A stretch of 52,118 nt of DNA from Comamonadaceae bacterium. Its GTDB lineage: Bacteria; Pseudomonadota; Gammaproteobacteria; Burkholderiales; Burkholderiaceae_C. Positions 39,695-49,851 of this stretch are shown here, one piece after another. Where the stretch lies: positions 1-52,118 of the forward strand of contig CANBWY010000005.1 in the NCBI GenBank assembly GCA_947373245.1. Reading direction: 5' to 3'. The position numbers were made by a program, and so were the translations under genes. The notes below the pieces were generated by a model. It had not been told where the DNA came from. It made no database searches and saw nothing but the letters and a program-made list of their open reading frames with translations. The stretch's first letter is position 1, and the number at the start of each line of letters is the position of its first letter.

Positions 39695-40192
39695 TCAGTA
39701 GCTGTTGCCACCACCGAAACCGCCGCGACCACCGCCACCGCCGCCACCTTCACGACGGCCACCGCCAGCACCGCCGCCGCCGTAGGGACTACGGAAGCCG
39801 CCGCCACCACCTTCGCGACCGCCACCACCGTAGCCGCCACCGCCGCCTTCACGGCCACCACCACCGTAGCCACCGCCGCCTTCGCGACCGCCACCACCGT
39901 AGCCACCACCACCACCGAAACCGCCTGAGCGGGGGGGGCGTGCCTCCATGGGGCGAGCTTCGTTCACCACCAAGTTACGGCCACCCAAAGGCGCACCGTT
40001 CATACCTTCTACCGCCGCCAAAGCTTCGGCATCGCTGCCCATCTCGACGAAACCAAAACCTTTGGAGCGGCCAGTGTCACGCTCCATCATGACCTTGGCG
40101 CTGGTCACGGTACCGAACTGTCCAAAAGACTGCTCAAGGTCGCTGTCGCGGACCGAATATGGCAAATTGCCGACGTACAGTTTGTTGCCCAT
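39695..40192 (-). CDS. Glycine-rich RNA-binding protein with single RRM
   Basis: A 165-residue protein. One RRM (3-80) has RNP2 LYVGNLPY at 5-12 and RNP1 KGFGFVEM at 44-51. The C-terminal half is a low-complexity tail of Gly, Arg, Tyr and Glu with three near-copies of GYGGGGREGGGG. Such proteins resemble cold-induced Rbp proteins of cyanobacteria and beta-proteobacteria and bind single-stranded RNA. AAGGAG lies eight bases before the ATG. The 193 bases upstream, to the amtB stop, are AT-rich and probably hold the promoter and a leader; I see no clear promoter there. Confidence 0.93.
   Translation of the reverse strand: MGNKLYVGNLPYSVRDSDLEQSFGQFGTVTSAKVMMERDTGRSKGFGFVEMGSDAEALAAVEGMNGAPLGGRNLVVNEARPMEARPPRSGGFGGGGGYGGGGREGGGGYGGGGREGGGGGYGGGGREGGGGGFRSPYGGGGAGGGRREGGGGGGGRGGFGGGNSY
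39810..39915 (-). repeat. In-frame tandem repeats coding for the Gly-Arg-Tyr tail
   Basis: Three imperfect units of 33-36 bases begin near 39810, 39845 and 39879 and encode repeats of YGGGGREGGGG. Whole-codon unit length means that unit gain or loss keeps the frame. Confidence 0.75.
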
Positions 40193-40385
40193 GAAAGGGA
40201 CTCCTTAAAACACTAAAACAAAGCGATGGAGTCCCGAAGCGAAACTGACCGATCACCGAATACAACTTGATCAATGACAAACATTGACAAAGTTCCTGAG
40301 ATTATGGGGTACAAGTTGCACAAAAAAGCCAGCATTTACCTGTACTAAATTTACAAATTCCCCAAAAAACCACAGTCTATGCCGC

Positions 40386-41588
40386 CTACCAGCTGGACTC
40401 TCGCTCTGGAGAGGCGCTGGTTTTGTGAATCGACAAGTCAGCGCCTTCAAACTCTTCTTCTTGGCTCATGCGCAATCCGACGGCTGCTTTCAACACGCCG
40501 TAAACCACAAAGCCGCCAATCAACGCCCACACCACACCCAATGCAGTGCCGGCCAATTGCGCGGTGAGGTTGATGCCACCAAGGCCGCCCAGGGCTTGTG
40601 TGCCAAAAATGCCAGCCGCAATGCCGCCCCATGTGCCGCACAAGCCATGCAAGGGCCACACGCCCAGCACATCATCAATGCGCCACTTGTTTTGTGTGAG
40701 TGTGAACATCACCACGAAGATGCCGCCAGCCACAGCGCCCACCACCAACGCGCCCATGGGGTGCATCAAGTCAGAGCCCGCACACACTGCCACCAACCCC
40801 GCCAAGGGGCCGTTGTGTACAAAGCCGGGGTCGTTCTTGCCAGCGATGAGCGCCACCAAGGTGCCGCCCACCATCGCCATCAAGGAGTTCACCGCCACGA
40901 GTCCGGAAATTTTGTCGAGGGTTTGTGCGCTCATCACATTGAAGCCAAACCAACCCACGATCAAAATCCATGCGCCTAAAGCAAGGAACGGAATGCTAGA
41001 GGGGGGATGCGCCGAAATCGCACCGTCTTTGCGGTAACGGTTGCTACGTGCGCCGAGCAAGAGCACAGCAGGCAAAGCAATCCAGCCGCCCACCGCGTGA
41101 ACCACCACAGAGCCAGCGAAGTCGTGGAACTCATCACCGGTCACTTCTTTGAGCCAGGCTTGAAAACCGAAATGTTGGTTCCAAGCAATACCCTCGAAGA
41201 AGGGGTAAATGAAGCCAACAATCACGGCTGTGGCAATCAGCTGCGGCCAAAACTTGGCGCGTTCAGCAATGCCGCCCGAGATGATGGCGGGAATTGCTGC
41301 TGCGAACGTCAGCAAGAAGAAAAACTTCACCAGTTCGTAGCCGTTCTTGTCGGCCAACGACTCAGCGCCTACCATGAAGCTTGCGCCATAAGCCACGCCA
41401 TAACCCACGACAAAATAAGCGACAGTGGACACGCAAAAGTCCACCAAAATTTTCACCAGCGCATTCACTTGGTTTTTGCGACGAACGGTGCCCAGTTCTA
41501 AAAAGGCAAAGCCCGCATGCATGGCAAGCACCATGATGGCTCCCAGCAAAATGAATAGCGCATCGGCGCCCTGTTTGTGTGCATCCAT
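40386..41588 (-). CDS. amtB: Ammonium transporter AmtB
   Basis: A 400-residue inner-membrane channel with 11 predicted membrane segments. Hallmarks are 'GFAFLELGTVRRKN', 'GGIAERAKF', the pore histidine in 'AGSVVVHAVGGWIALPA' and 'GALVVGAVAGG'. I chose ATG 41588 because AAGGG lies just upstream and the sequence begins MDAHKQGADALFILLG; an upstream frame extension of 66 residues looks like untranslated leader. No glnK is adjacent, although amtB is usually preceded by it. A sigma-54-type promoter motif lies about 75 bases upstream. Confidence 0.94.
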   Translation of the reverse strand: MDAHKQGADALFILLGAIMVLAMHAGFAFLELGTVRRKNQVNALVKILVDFCVSTVAYFVVGYGVAYGASFMVGAESLADKNGYELVKFFFLLTFAAAIPAIISGGIAERAKFWPQLIATAVIVGFIYPFFEGIAWNQHFGFQAWLKEVTGDEFHDFAGSVVVHAVGGWIALPAVLLLGARSNRYRKDGAISAHPPSSIPFLALGAWILIVGWFGFNVMSAQTLDKISGLVAVNSLMAMVGGTLVALIAGKNDPGFVHNGPLAGLVAVCAGSDLMHPMGALVVGAVAGGIFVVMFTLTQNKWRIDDVLGVWPLHGLCGTWGGIAAGIFGTQALGGLGGINLTAQLAGTALGVVWALIGGFVVYGVLKAAVGLRMSQEEEFEGADLSIHKTSASPERESSW

Positions 41589-41660
41589 ATTTGTACCCTT
41601 GGAAAGTTTGTTTTGTTTTGGTGCGTTTTTGCGCATATTTAATGAACTGCACCAGATGTA

Positions 41661-41676
41661 AGCAAAAAATGCACCA
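41661..41676 (-). promoter_or_regulatory. Sigma-54-like (-24/-12) promoter of amtB
   Basis: Read on the minus strand, TGGTGCATTTTTTGCT matches TGGCACGNNNNTTGCW at the essential GG and GC with the exact 12-base offset and an intact TTGC. Transcription would begin near 41650 and give a leader of about 60 bases. Nitrogen control of amtB through NtrC and sigma-54 is established in proteobacteria; a clear NtrC site was not identified. Confidence 0.6.
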
Positions 41677-41761
41677 AATCTAACTTGCTTGCCCTGTTTG
41701 CGTGACAGCACGCACAATGCATCCAATGGCACAACCCATAGGTAAAACTCATAGGCGGCAT

Positions 41762-42523
41762 ATGCGTAAATGCTTGGATCGAACATTCTTTTGGCTGCTG
41801 GGCCTAGGGCTAGCGTTAAACGGGCTTGCTTCGATGGCCCAAACCCCGCCGGTGGAAATTCACGATCGCATCAGCCAAGTGTCCAACCCAATGAACAACC
41901 GCGTGGCACTGACCTTGGATGCGTGCTCTGGTAAGTTTGACGAAGACTTAATCTTGTTTTTGATACGCAACCGCATTCCAGCAACGATTTTTGCCACAGA
42001 AAAATGGCTGTTAAAAAATCCCCAAGGACTCACCCTGCTCAAAGCGCATCTAGATTTGTTCGACATCGAAGACCACGGAGAAAACCACATTCCCGCTGTC
42101 ATCGGTGCAGGCCGCAAGGTTTATGGCATTCCTGGGGAGCCCGACATGCTGCATTTGCGGCGAGAGGTTTTAGAGGGTGCGCGTGCCATCGAAGACGCCA
42201 CGGGCGTGCCGCCACATTGGTATCGCGGTGCGACGGCCGAATATGACCAAGCGGCTTCAGACGAAATTCGTCGCTTGGGCTACAAAATTGCGGGTTTTTC
42301 GGTGAACGCGGATGCAGGTGCAACGCTGAAAAGAGCGCGCATCGTTGAGCGTCTTCGTCAAGTTCACGGCGGTGATGTGATCATTGCGCACATGAACAAA
42401 CCTAAATCAGACACGGCCGAAGGGCTGTCGGCCGGACTCATCGAAATTCTTAAACGTGGACTTGTTTTCGTGCGGCTCGATGAAGTGGATTTGGTTGAAG
42501 TGAAGGGTGTGCCAGCGCGGTAG
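41762..42523 (+). CDS. Polysaccharide deacetylase-like (NodB-fold) secreted protein
   Basis: A 253-residue protein with a signal peptide (about 1-27, LNGLASMAQT). A NodB-type domain begins with 'VALTLDACSGKFDED', in which the catalytic-base region reads TLDAC instead of TxDDG, and has 'IEDHGENH' in place of HxxxH metal ligands. 'PHWYRGATAEYDQAASDEIRRLGY' (core WYRGATAEYD) corresponds to motif 3. The target could be peptidoglycan or an exopolysaccharide. The in-frame ATG at 41762 is chosen because it opens directly on the signal peptide. It diverges from amtB. Confidence 0.82.
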   Translation: MRKCLDRTFFWLLGLGLALNGLASMAQTPPVEIHDRISQVSNPMNNRVALTLDACSGKFDEDLILFLIRNRIPATIFATEKWLLKNPQGLTLLKAHLDLFDIEDHGENHIPAVIGAGRKVYGIPGEPDMLHLRREVLEGARAIEDATGVPPHWYRGATAEYDQAASDEIRRLGYKIAGFSVNADAGATLKRARIVERLRQVHGGDVIIAHMNKPKSDTAEGLSAGLIEILKRGLVFVRLDEVDLVEVKGVPAR

Positions 42524-42534
42524 GATTCCGTCGC

Positions 42535-44103
<1,569 letters not shown>

Positions 44104-44162
44104 TTATGAAACTTTGTTACATGATTTCAACCGGTTTCATGTATTTTTTTTACCTGATGGTC

Positions 44163-44188
44163 GAAAAAAAAGCGCCCGAGGGCGCTTC
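44163..44188 (-). terminator. Intrinsic terminator between the two gap genes
   Basis: On the minus strand AAGCGCCC pairs with GGGCGCTT and is followed by a run of Ts (opposite 44164-44170). It lies just after the proximal gap stop, so the distal gap gene probably has its own promoter in the following 85 bases. Confidence 0.85.
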
Positions 44189-44209
44189 TTGGGGGTGATG
44201 CCTAGAAGA

Positions 44210-45217
44210 TTACTTCTTCTTCGCCACCACGCGGATCATCTCCAAGCATTGCTTAGCGTAGCCCCATTCGTTGTCGTACCAAGCCACAATCTTGACGAAG
44301 CTTTTGTCCAAAGCGATGCCAGCGGTGGCGTCAAACACGGAGGCACAGGGTTCGCCACGGAAGTCGGTGGACACCACTTTTTCGTCGGTGTAGCCCAACA
44401 CGCCTTTGAGCTCGCCTTCACTTTGCGCTTTCATTTCGGCGCAAATTTCGGCGTAGCTGGCTTCGTTGGTCAGCTCCACGGTCAAGTCGATCACCGACAC
44501 GTCAGACGTTGGCACGCGAAACGCCATGCCCGTGATCTTGCCTTTGATTTCTGGAATCACCACGCCCACGGCTTTGGCGGCGCCCGTGCTGGACGGGATG
44601 ATGTTTTCCAAAATACCGCGGCCGCCGCGCCAGTCTTTGCGTGACGAGCTGTCCACCGTGGCTTGACTGGCTGTGGCGGCGTGCACGGTGGTCATCAAAC
44701 CGCGCTTGATGCCCCATTTGTCGTTCAACACTTTGACCACGGGGGCCAAGCAGTTGGTGGTGCAAGATGCGTTGGACACGATGGTTTCGCCCGCGTATTT
44801 TTTGTGGTTTACGCCGTACACAAACATGGGAATGCTGTCTTTGGACGGTGCGGAAATGACCACCTTCTTCGCGCCTGCAGCGATGTGCATTTGGCTGGTG
44901 GCTTCGGTCAAATAGTGGCCCGTGCATTCGAGCACGGTGTGCACGCCCATCGCGCCCCATTGGAGGTTGTGCGCATCGCGCTCGTGAGAGAGTTTGATTT
45001 TTTTGCCATTCACGATCAGGCTGTCTTCGGTGAAATCTACCGTGCCATCAAAGCGGCCATGCACGCTGTCGAACTTGAGCATGTAAGCCAAGTAGTCCGC
45101 AGGCTTGGGGTCGTTGATGCCGACGATTTGGATGTCGGTGTAGCCGTGCTTGAGCGCAGCACGTAGCGCCAAACGTCCAATACGGCCGAAACCGTTGATG
45201 CCAACTTTGATGGTCAT
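44210..45217 (-). CDS. gap: Glyceraldehyde-3-phosphate dehydrogenase, type I (proximal copy)
   Basis: A 335-residue paralogue with the same layout: [10 protein letters not shown], 'IVGINDPKP' with the NAD-favouring Asp, catalytic C152 in SNASCTTNC, and [12 protein letters not shown] near the end, closing with a Lys-rich tail. The N-terminal halves of the two GAPDH proteins differ clearly while long C-terminal stretches are identical. One may serve glycolysis and the other gluconeogenesis or carbon fixation, but the sequence does not tell which. It lies 38 bases downstream of the transketolase gene. Confidence 0.96.
   Translation of the reverse strand: MTIKVGINGFGRIGRLALRAALKHGYTDIQIVGINDPKPADYLAYMLKFDSVHGRFDGTVDFTEDSLIVNGKKIKLSHERDAHNLQWGAMGVHTVLECTGHYLTEATSQMHIAAGAKKVVISAPSKDSIPMFVYGVNHKKYAGETIVSNASCTTNCLAPVVKVLNDKWGIKRGLMTTVHAATASQATVDSSSRKDWRGGRGILENIIPSSTGAAKAVGVVIPEIKGKITGMAFRVPTSDVSVIDLTVELTNEASYAEICAEMKAQSEGELKGVLGYTDEKVVSTDFRGEPCASVFDATAGIALDKSFVKIVAWYDNEWGYAKQCLEMIRVVAKKK
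44352..44407. repeat. 56-bp perfect direct repeat, copy in proximal gap
   Basis: Identical to 43217-43272, at a distance of 1135 bases. A second shared block of 44 bases is found at 44571-44614 and 43436-43479. Confidence 0.9.
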
Positions 45218-45255
45218 GTGAATGCCTCAGGGGGAAGTTAAAAACCTATGCGGGC

Positions 45256-47349
45256 TCAAACGCGCTTTTGCAGCGCGGCTTGAACCGTGTCGGCCACGTT
45301 TTCTGGCGTGAAACCGAAGTGTTGGAATAAAACGGGGGCGGGGGCGGACTCACCATAGGTGTCGATGCCCACTACGGCGGACACGCCGTATTTCCACCAA
45401 CCGTCGGTCGAGCCCATTTCTACCGCAATGCGGGGAATGCCAGCTGGCAACACGGCGGCTTTGTAGGCCACGCTCTGGCGGTCGAAGGTGGTGGTGCTGG
45501 GCACGGACACCACGCGTACGGCAATCTTGCGCTCGGCCAATACGGCTTGCGCTTTCATGGCCAATTGCACTTCAGACCCGGTGGCCAAGATGATGGCCTG
45601 TGCCTTTTTCTTGAGGCCAGCCACGGAGGGCTCGGCCAACACGTAAGCGCCTTTGTTGATCGCGTCCAAGCCCGAAAAATCGCCAGCCGCTTCGGTCGCT
45701 TTGCTGTGCACGGCGTCACCTTTGGGCAAGTAAGGCAGGTTTTGGCGGCTCAACAACAGGGCGGTTGGGCGGCTGGTGTTTTGCAAAGCCACAGCCCAAG
45801 CCACAGCGGTTTCGGCCGTGTCGGCGGGGCGCCACACGTCGAGGTTAGGAATCAAGCGCAGCGAGGCGGCGTGTTCGATGGACTGGTGCGTGGGTCCGTC
45901 TTCGCCCAAGCCAATCGAGTCGTGCGTGAACACGTGCACCACGCGTTGCTTCATCAACGCGGCCATGCGAATGGCGTTGCGTGAGTAGTCGCTGAAGGTC
46001 AGGAACGTGCCGCCGTAGGGGATGAACCCGCCGTGCAACGCCACGCCGTTCATGATGGCGGCCATGCCGAATTCGCGCACGCCGTAGTTGATGTGGCGGC
46101 CGCCGACACCCGCTTCGTTTTTCACCACATGGCCTGCCGCGTCAAAGCGCAGGTTGGGGGTGGATTTGGTGTTGGTCAGGTTAGAGCCGGTCAAGTCGGC
46201 GCTGCCACCCAAGAGTTCGGGCAAGGCCGCGGTGAACGACTCCAAAGCCAATTGGCTGGCCTTGCGACTCGCCACGGTTTCGGCTTTGGTGTGGGCACCG
46301 ATGACGGTGTCGACCACAGTTTGCGCAAAGTTCTTGGGCAACTCACCCGCCATGCGGCGCAGCAGTTCTTTGGCCAGGGCGGGGTGCGCAGCTTTGTAGG
46401 CGGCGAAAGCGGTTTTCCATTCGGCTTCTTGGGCTTTGCCTTTGGCTGCGGCGTTCCAATCGGCGTACACCTCTTTGGGCATCTCAAACGGCGCGTGGTG
46501 CCAGTCGATGGCGGCGCGGGTCAAGGCAATTTCTTCAGTGCCTAAAGGTTCGCCGTGGGCCTTGGCTGTGTCAGCGCGGTTGGGGCTGCCTTTGCCGATG
46601 CTGGTTTTGCAAACGATGAGCGTGGGCTTATCGGTGCTGAGCTTCGCGGATGCAATGGCTTGGCTCACCACGGCGGCGTCGTGGCCGTTGATGGGGCCAA
46701 TCACGTGCCAGCCATAGGCCTTGAAACGCTCGGGCGTGTTGTCGGCAAACCAAGGGGCCACTTGGCCGTCGATGGAGATGCCGTTGTCGTCGTACAAAGC
46801 GATGAGCTTGTTCAGCTTCCATGCGCCTGCGAGTGAGCACGCTTCGTGGCTGATGCCTTCCATCAAGCAACCGTCGCCCAGGAAGGTGTAGGTGTGGTGG
46901 TCGACGATGTTGTGGATCACATCACCGTCAATGCGGTTGAATTCAGACGCCAACAGCTTTTCAGCCAGCGCCATGCCCACCGCATTGGTGATGCCTTGCC
47001 CCAGCGGGCCAGTGGTGGTTTCCACGCCAGGGGTCACGCCGACTTCGGGGTGGCCAGCGGTTTTGCTGTGCAATTGGCGGAAGTTTTTCAACTCGCTCAT
47101 GGGCAAGTCGTAGCCGGTGAGGTGCAACAAGGCGTAAATCAGCATGGAACCGTGGCCGTTGGACAGCACAAAACGATCGCGGTTCAACCAATGGGGGTTC
47201 TTGGGGTTGTGACGCAGGTGTTCGCCCCACAAGGCGACGGCCATGTCGGCCATGCCCATGGGCGCGCCGGGGTGTCCTGAGTTGGCTTGTTGTACAGCGT
47301 CCATTGCCAAGGCGCGAATTGCGCTGGCCATTTGTTGGGTGTTTGCCAT
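45256..47349 (-). CDS. tkt: Transketolase
   Basis: A 697-residue thiamine-diphosphate enzyme of the pentose phosphate pathway, moving two-carbon units between sugar phosphates. '[15 protein letters not shown]' (near 23-37), '[15 protein letters not shown]', the ThDP-Mg motif [13 protein letters not shown] (near 157-169) and '[12 protein letters not shown]' in the second domain are present. It heads a minus-strand series with two GAPDH genes, grouping central carbon enzymes. It diverges from the nucleotidyltransferase gene. Confidence 0.97.
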   Translation of the reverse strand: MANTQQMASAIRALAMDAVQQANSGHPGAPMGMADMAVALWGEHLRHNPKNPHWLNRDRFVLSNGHGSMLIYALLHLTGYDLPMSELKNFRQLHSKTAGHPEVGVTPGVETTTGPLGQGITNAVGMALAEKLLASEFNRIDGDVIHNIVDHHTYTFLGDGCLMEGISHEACSLAGAWKLNKLIALYDDNGISIDGQVAPWFADNTPERFKAYGWHVIGPINGHDAAVVSQAIASAKLSTDKPTLIVCKTSIGKGSPNRADTAKAHGEPLGTEEIALTRAAIDWHHAPFEMPKEVYADWNAAAKGKAQEAEWKTAFAAYKAAHPALAKELLRRMAGELPKNFAQTVVDTVIGAHTKAETVASRKASQLALESFTAALPELLGGSADLTGSNLTNTKSTPNLRFDAAGHVVKNEAGVGGRHINYGVREFGMAAIMNGVALHGGFIPYGGTFLTFSDYSRNAIRMAALMKQRVVHVFTHDSIGLGEDGPTHQSIEHAASLRLIPNLDVWRPADTAETAVAWAVALQNTSRPTALLLSRQNLPYLPKGDAVHSKATEAAGDFSGLDAINKGAYVLAEPSVAGLKKKAQAIILATGSEVQLAMKAQAVLAERKIAVRVVSVPSTTTFDRQSVAYKAAVLPAGIPRIAVEMGSTDGWWKYGVSAVVGIDTYGESAPAPVLFQHFGFTPENVADTVQAALQKRV

Positions 47350-47476
47350 GTCAGGCGGCTCCGGTGGGGTAATGAGGGAAAACCACGATTTTAGCGAGCC
47401 TGCCTACCCGAGCCTGACCGCCAGCGACAGGAGATTGGGTAATTCATGCGTTGTGCTGGGCTGGATACACTGGCGA

Positions 47477-48265
47477 ATGATGACAAAAAGCCTCATTTCC
47501 GAAGTTTCTCGTCCCTTGGCCACCGCCCTCTTGTTGGCTGCCGGCCGCGGGGCGCGCATGCGCCCTTTGACCGACACCACGCCCAAACCCTTGTTGGACC
47601 TGCGCGGCCAGCCCCTCATGCAATGGGCCATGCAAGGCTTGCAACGCGGCGGCGTATCTCATTTGGTCATCAACACCGCGTGGATGGGCGAACAAATTTC
47701 CCAATACTTTGGCCCCGTGTTTGAAACCGTGGGCCAAGCGCCCATGCATCTGCACTATTCGCAAGAAGGCGTGGACTTTGGCGATGCGTTAGAAACTGCA
47801 GGCGGCATTGTTCGCGCCTTGCCGCAATTGGACGGGGTGTTTTGGGTGGCGGCGGGTGATGTGTTTGCGCCTGACTTTGTGTTTTCGGTCGAAGCATTTG
47901 AGCGCTTCAAAACCAGTCCGCAGCTCGCCCACATTTGGTTGGTGTGCAATCCCGCGCACAACCCAGGCGGCGACTTTGGGCTGTCTGCGGACGGCTTGGC
48001 GTTGAATTTGCCGAAGCTGGCGGTTGCAGCAGCAGGCCAAGAGTTACCGCGCTACACCTTCAGCACCATCGCGCTCTACAAGCGCGCCTTCTTTGAAGCC
48101 GCATGGTGCGATATTCCAGCTGGCAATCCTGCCGGCGCGAAGGCCCCACTGGCCGCCATGCTGCGTGCGGCGATGGACAATGGCGCGGTCAGCGCATCGC
48201 TCTACACAGGTGCGTGGACCGATGTCGGCACGCCAGAGCGTTTGGCGCAACTTAACGCCGCTTGA
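47477..48265 (+). CDS. murU: MurU-like nucleotidyltransferase
   Basis: A 262-residue NTP-transferase. The signature LAAGRGARMRPLTDTTPKPLL starts near residue 19 (key residues G23, R25, R29, K37). The fold and length fit N-acetylmuramate-alpha-1-phosphate uridylyltransferase of the peptidoglycan recycling route found in Pseudomonas and many beta-proteobacteria, although glucose-1-phosphate transferases look similar. The recycling kinase AmgK is not adjacent. Two consecutive ATGs open the gene; no SD is seen and TACACT lies six bases upstream. Confidence 0.75.
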   Translation: MMTKSLISEVSRPLATALLLAAGRGARMRPLTDTTPKPLLDLRGQPLMQWAMQGLQRGGVSHLVINTAWMGEQISQYFGPVFETVGQAPMHLHYSQEGVDFGDALETAGGIVRALPQLDGVFWVAAGDVFAPDFVFSVEAFERFKTSPQLAHIWLVCNPAHNPGGDFGLSADGLALNLPKLAVAAAGQELPRYTFSTIALYKRAFFEAAWCDIPAGNPAGAKAPLAAMLRAAMDNGAVSASLYTGAWTDVGTPERLAQLNAA

Positions 48266-48281
48266 ACACACAAGGTTTGAT

Positions 48282-49682
48282 ATGACACAACCGATGGCAC
48301 ACGCCAACATTTACGCCGCCCGCCGCGCCCACTTGGCATCACAGTTGGGCGAGGGGGGTGTGGCCATCATTCCCACCGCGCCTGAGCATGCGCGTAACCG
48401 AGACAGCGATTTCCCGTATCGCCACGACAGCTACTTTTATTACCTAACAGGCTTCACCGAACCCAACGCTTGGCTCGTACTCGACGCCACCGGTCGCAGC
48501 ACCTTGTTTTGCCAGCCCAAAGATTTGGAACGCGAAATTTGGGATGGCTATCGCTTAGGACCTGACGCCGCCGTGTCGGCACTCGGTGTGAGCGCCGCCG
48601 CGTCGGTGGCCGAGTTGGACAAGCAGCTGCCTCAATTGCTGGAAAACCAACACACAGTTTGGTACCCATTTGCCACGCACAAAGGGCTCGAAACCCGCGT
48701 GGATGGCTGGCTCAGCGCCGTGCGCGCCCGCGTGCGTTTTGGCGCGCAGTGCCCATCGCAGCAACGCGATCTGTGCGGCCCGTTGGACGAAATGCGCCTG
48801 ATCAAAGACGCGCATGAGCAAGACGTGATGCGCCGCGCCAGCGCCATCAGCGCACGCGCACACGTTCGCGCCATGCAAACCAGCGCGCGCATGTTGCGCG
48901 CGGGCCAAGACGTGCGTGAGTACCACTTAGACGCCGAGCTGTTGCATGAATTTCGCATGCATGGCTCGCAGTTCCCCGCCTACACGTCTATCGTCGCGGC
49001 CGGTGCCAACGCCTGCGTGCTGCACTACCGTGCCGATGTCGCACCCGTGCGCGATGGCGAGTTGGTGCTGATTGACGCGGGTTGCGAGTTAGACGGTTAT
49101 GCCAGCGACATCACCCGCACCTTCCCCGCCAACGGCAAGTTCACAGGCCCGCAGCGCGACCTCTACAACTTGGTGCTGGCCAGCCAGGACGCAGCAGTGG
49201 CGGCCACCAAAGCCGGCGCACGCTTCACCGACCCGCATGAAGCCACGGTCAAGGTGTTGGCGCAGGGCTTGTTGGACCTCGGTTTGCTGAACAAAGCCAA
49301 ACACGGCAATGTGCAAGACGTGATTGAAAAGCGCGCTTACTTTCCTTTCTACATGCACCGAACCAGCCACTGGCTGGGCATGGATGTGCACGACTGCGGC
49401 AGCTATGTGGAGCCCACAGAGCTGGGCCAAACCAGCGAGCGCAAAGACCCTCTCTCAGGCGAAACCATCGTCAACCGCCCGAGCCGCCTCTTGCGTGAGG
49501 GCATGGTGCTGACCATTGAGCCGGGTTTATATGTGCGCCCTGCTGACGGTGTGCCAGAGGCATTTTGGAACATCGGCATTCGCATTGAGGACGACGCCAT
49601 CGTCACCGCCAGTGGCTGCGACATCATCACGCGTGGTGTGCCCGTGGTGGTGGATGAGATTGAAGCGCTGATGCGTGCCTGA
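48282..49682 (+). CDS. pepP: Xaa-Pro aminopeptidase (aminopeptidase P)
   Basis: A 466-residue metallopeptidase that removes the N-terminal residue ahead of proline. The N-terminal creatinase-like domain (1-175) includes 'SDFPYRHDSYFYYLTGF'. The pita-bread catalytic domain supplies the metal ligands: Asp in 'LIDAGCELDGYASDITRTFP', His in 'RTSHWLGMDVHD' and Glu in 'TIEPGLY' and 'GIRIEDD'. I chose ATG 48282, 16 bases after the murU stop with AAGG upstream; longer in-frame starts lie within murU. Length is normal. Confidence 0.94.
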   Translation: MTQPMAHANIYAARRAHLASQLGEGGVAIIPTAPEHARNRDSDFPYRHDSYFYYLTGFTEPNAWLVLDATGRSTLFCQPKDLEREIWDGYRLGPDAAVSALGVSAAASVAELDKQLPQLLENQHTVWYPFATHKGLETRVDGWLSAVRARVRFGAQCPSQQRDLCGPLDEMRLIKDAHEQDVMRRASAISARAHVRAMQTSARMLRAGQDVREYHLDAELLHEFRMHGSQFPAYTSIVAAGANACVLHYRADVAPVRDGELVLIDAGCELDGYASDITRTFPANGKFTGPQRDLYNLVLASQDAAVAATKAGARFTDPHEATVKVLAQGLLDLGLLNKAKHGNVQDVIEKRAYFPFYMHRTSHWLGMDVHDCGSYVEPTELGQTSERKDPLSGETIVNRPSRLLREGMVLTIEPGLYVRPADGVPEAFWNIGIRIEDDAIVTASGCDIITRGVPVVVDEIEALMRA

Positions 49683-49804
49683 TGCCCCATGCCACTTAAG
49701 TTCGCTTTTGTGAATAAGTAAAAAGCATCGCCACTTGCTTACGCACATCCACGCAGAAATTGCCAGAGCCACCGGCCTAAAATGAATTCACAAGCTGGGG
49801 CGAT

Positions 49805-49821
49805 GTGCTTTCTTAAAGCAC
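49805..49821 (+). other. Short hairpin upstream of maeB
   Basis: GTGCTTT pairs with AAAGCAC over a CTT loop, 20 bases before the maeB ribosome-binding site. No T run follows, so it is not a terminator; it could be a leader structure or an operator. TAAAAT at 49778-49783 may be the -10 box. Apart from these, the 169 bases before maeB show nothing recognisable. Confidence 0.4.
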
Positions 49822-49851
49822 GTCCGCCTCTTGCACTATTAGGAGATTTCT

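Noticed and set aside
44114-44644. Plus-strand 176-codon frame over the gap-gap junction
   Set aside because: It is the antisense of gap and of the terminator region, with no SD and no protein-family features.
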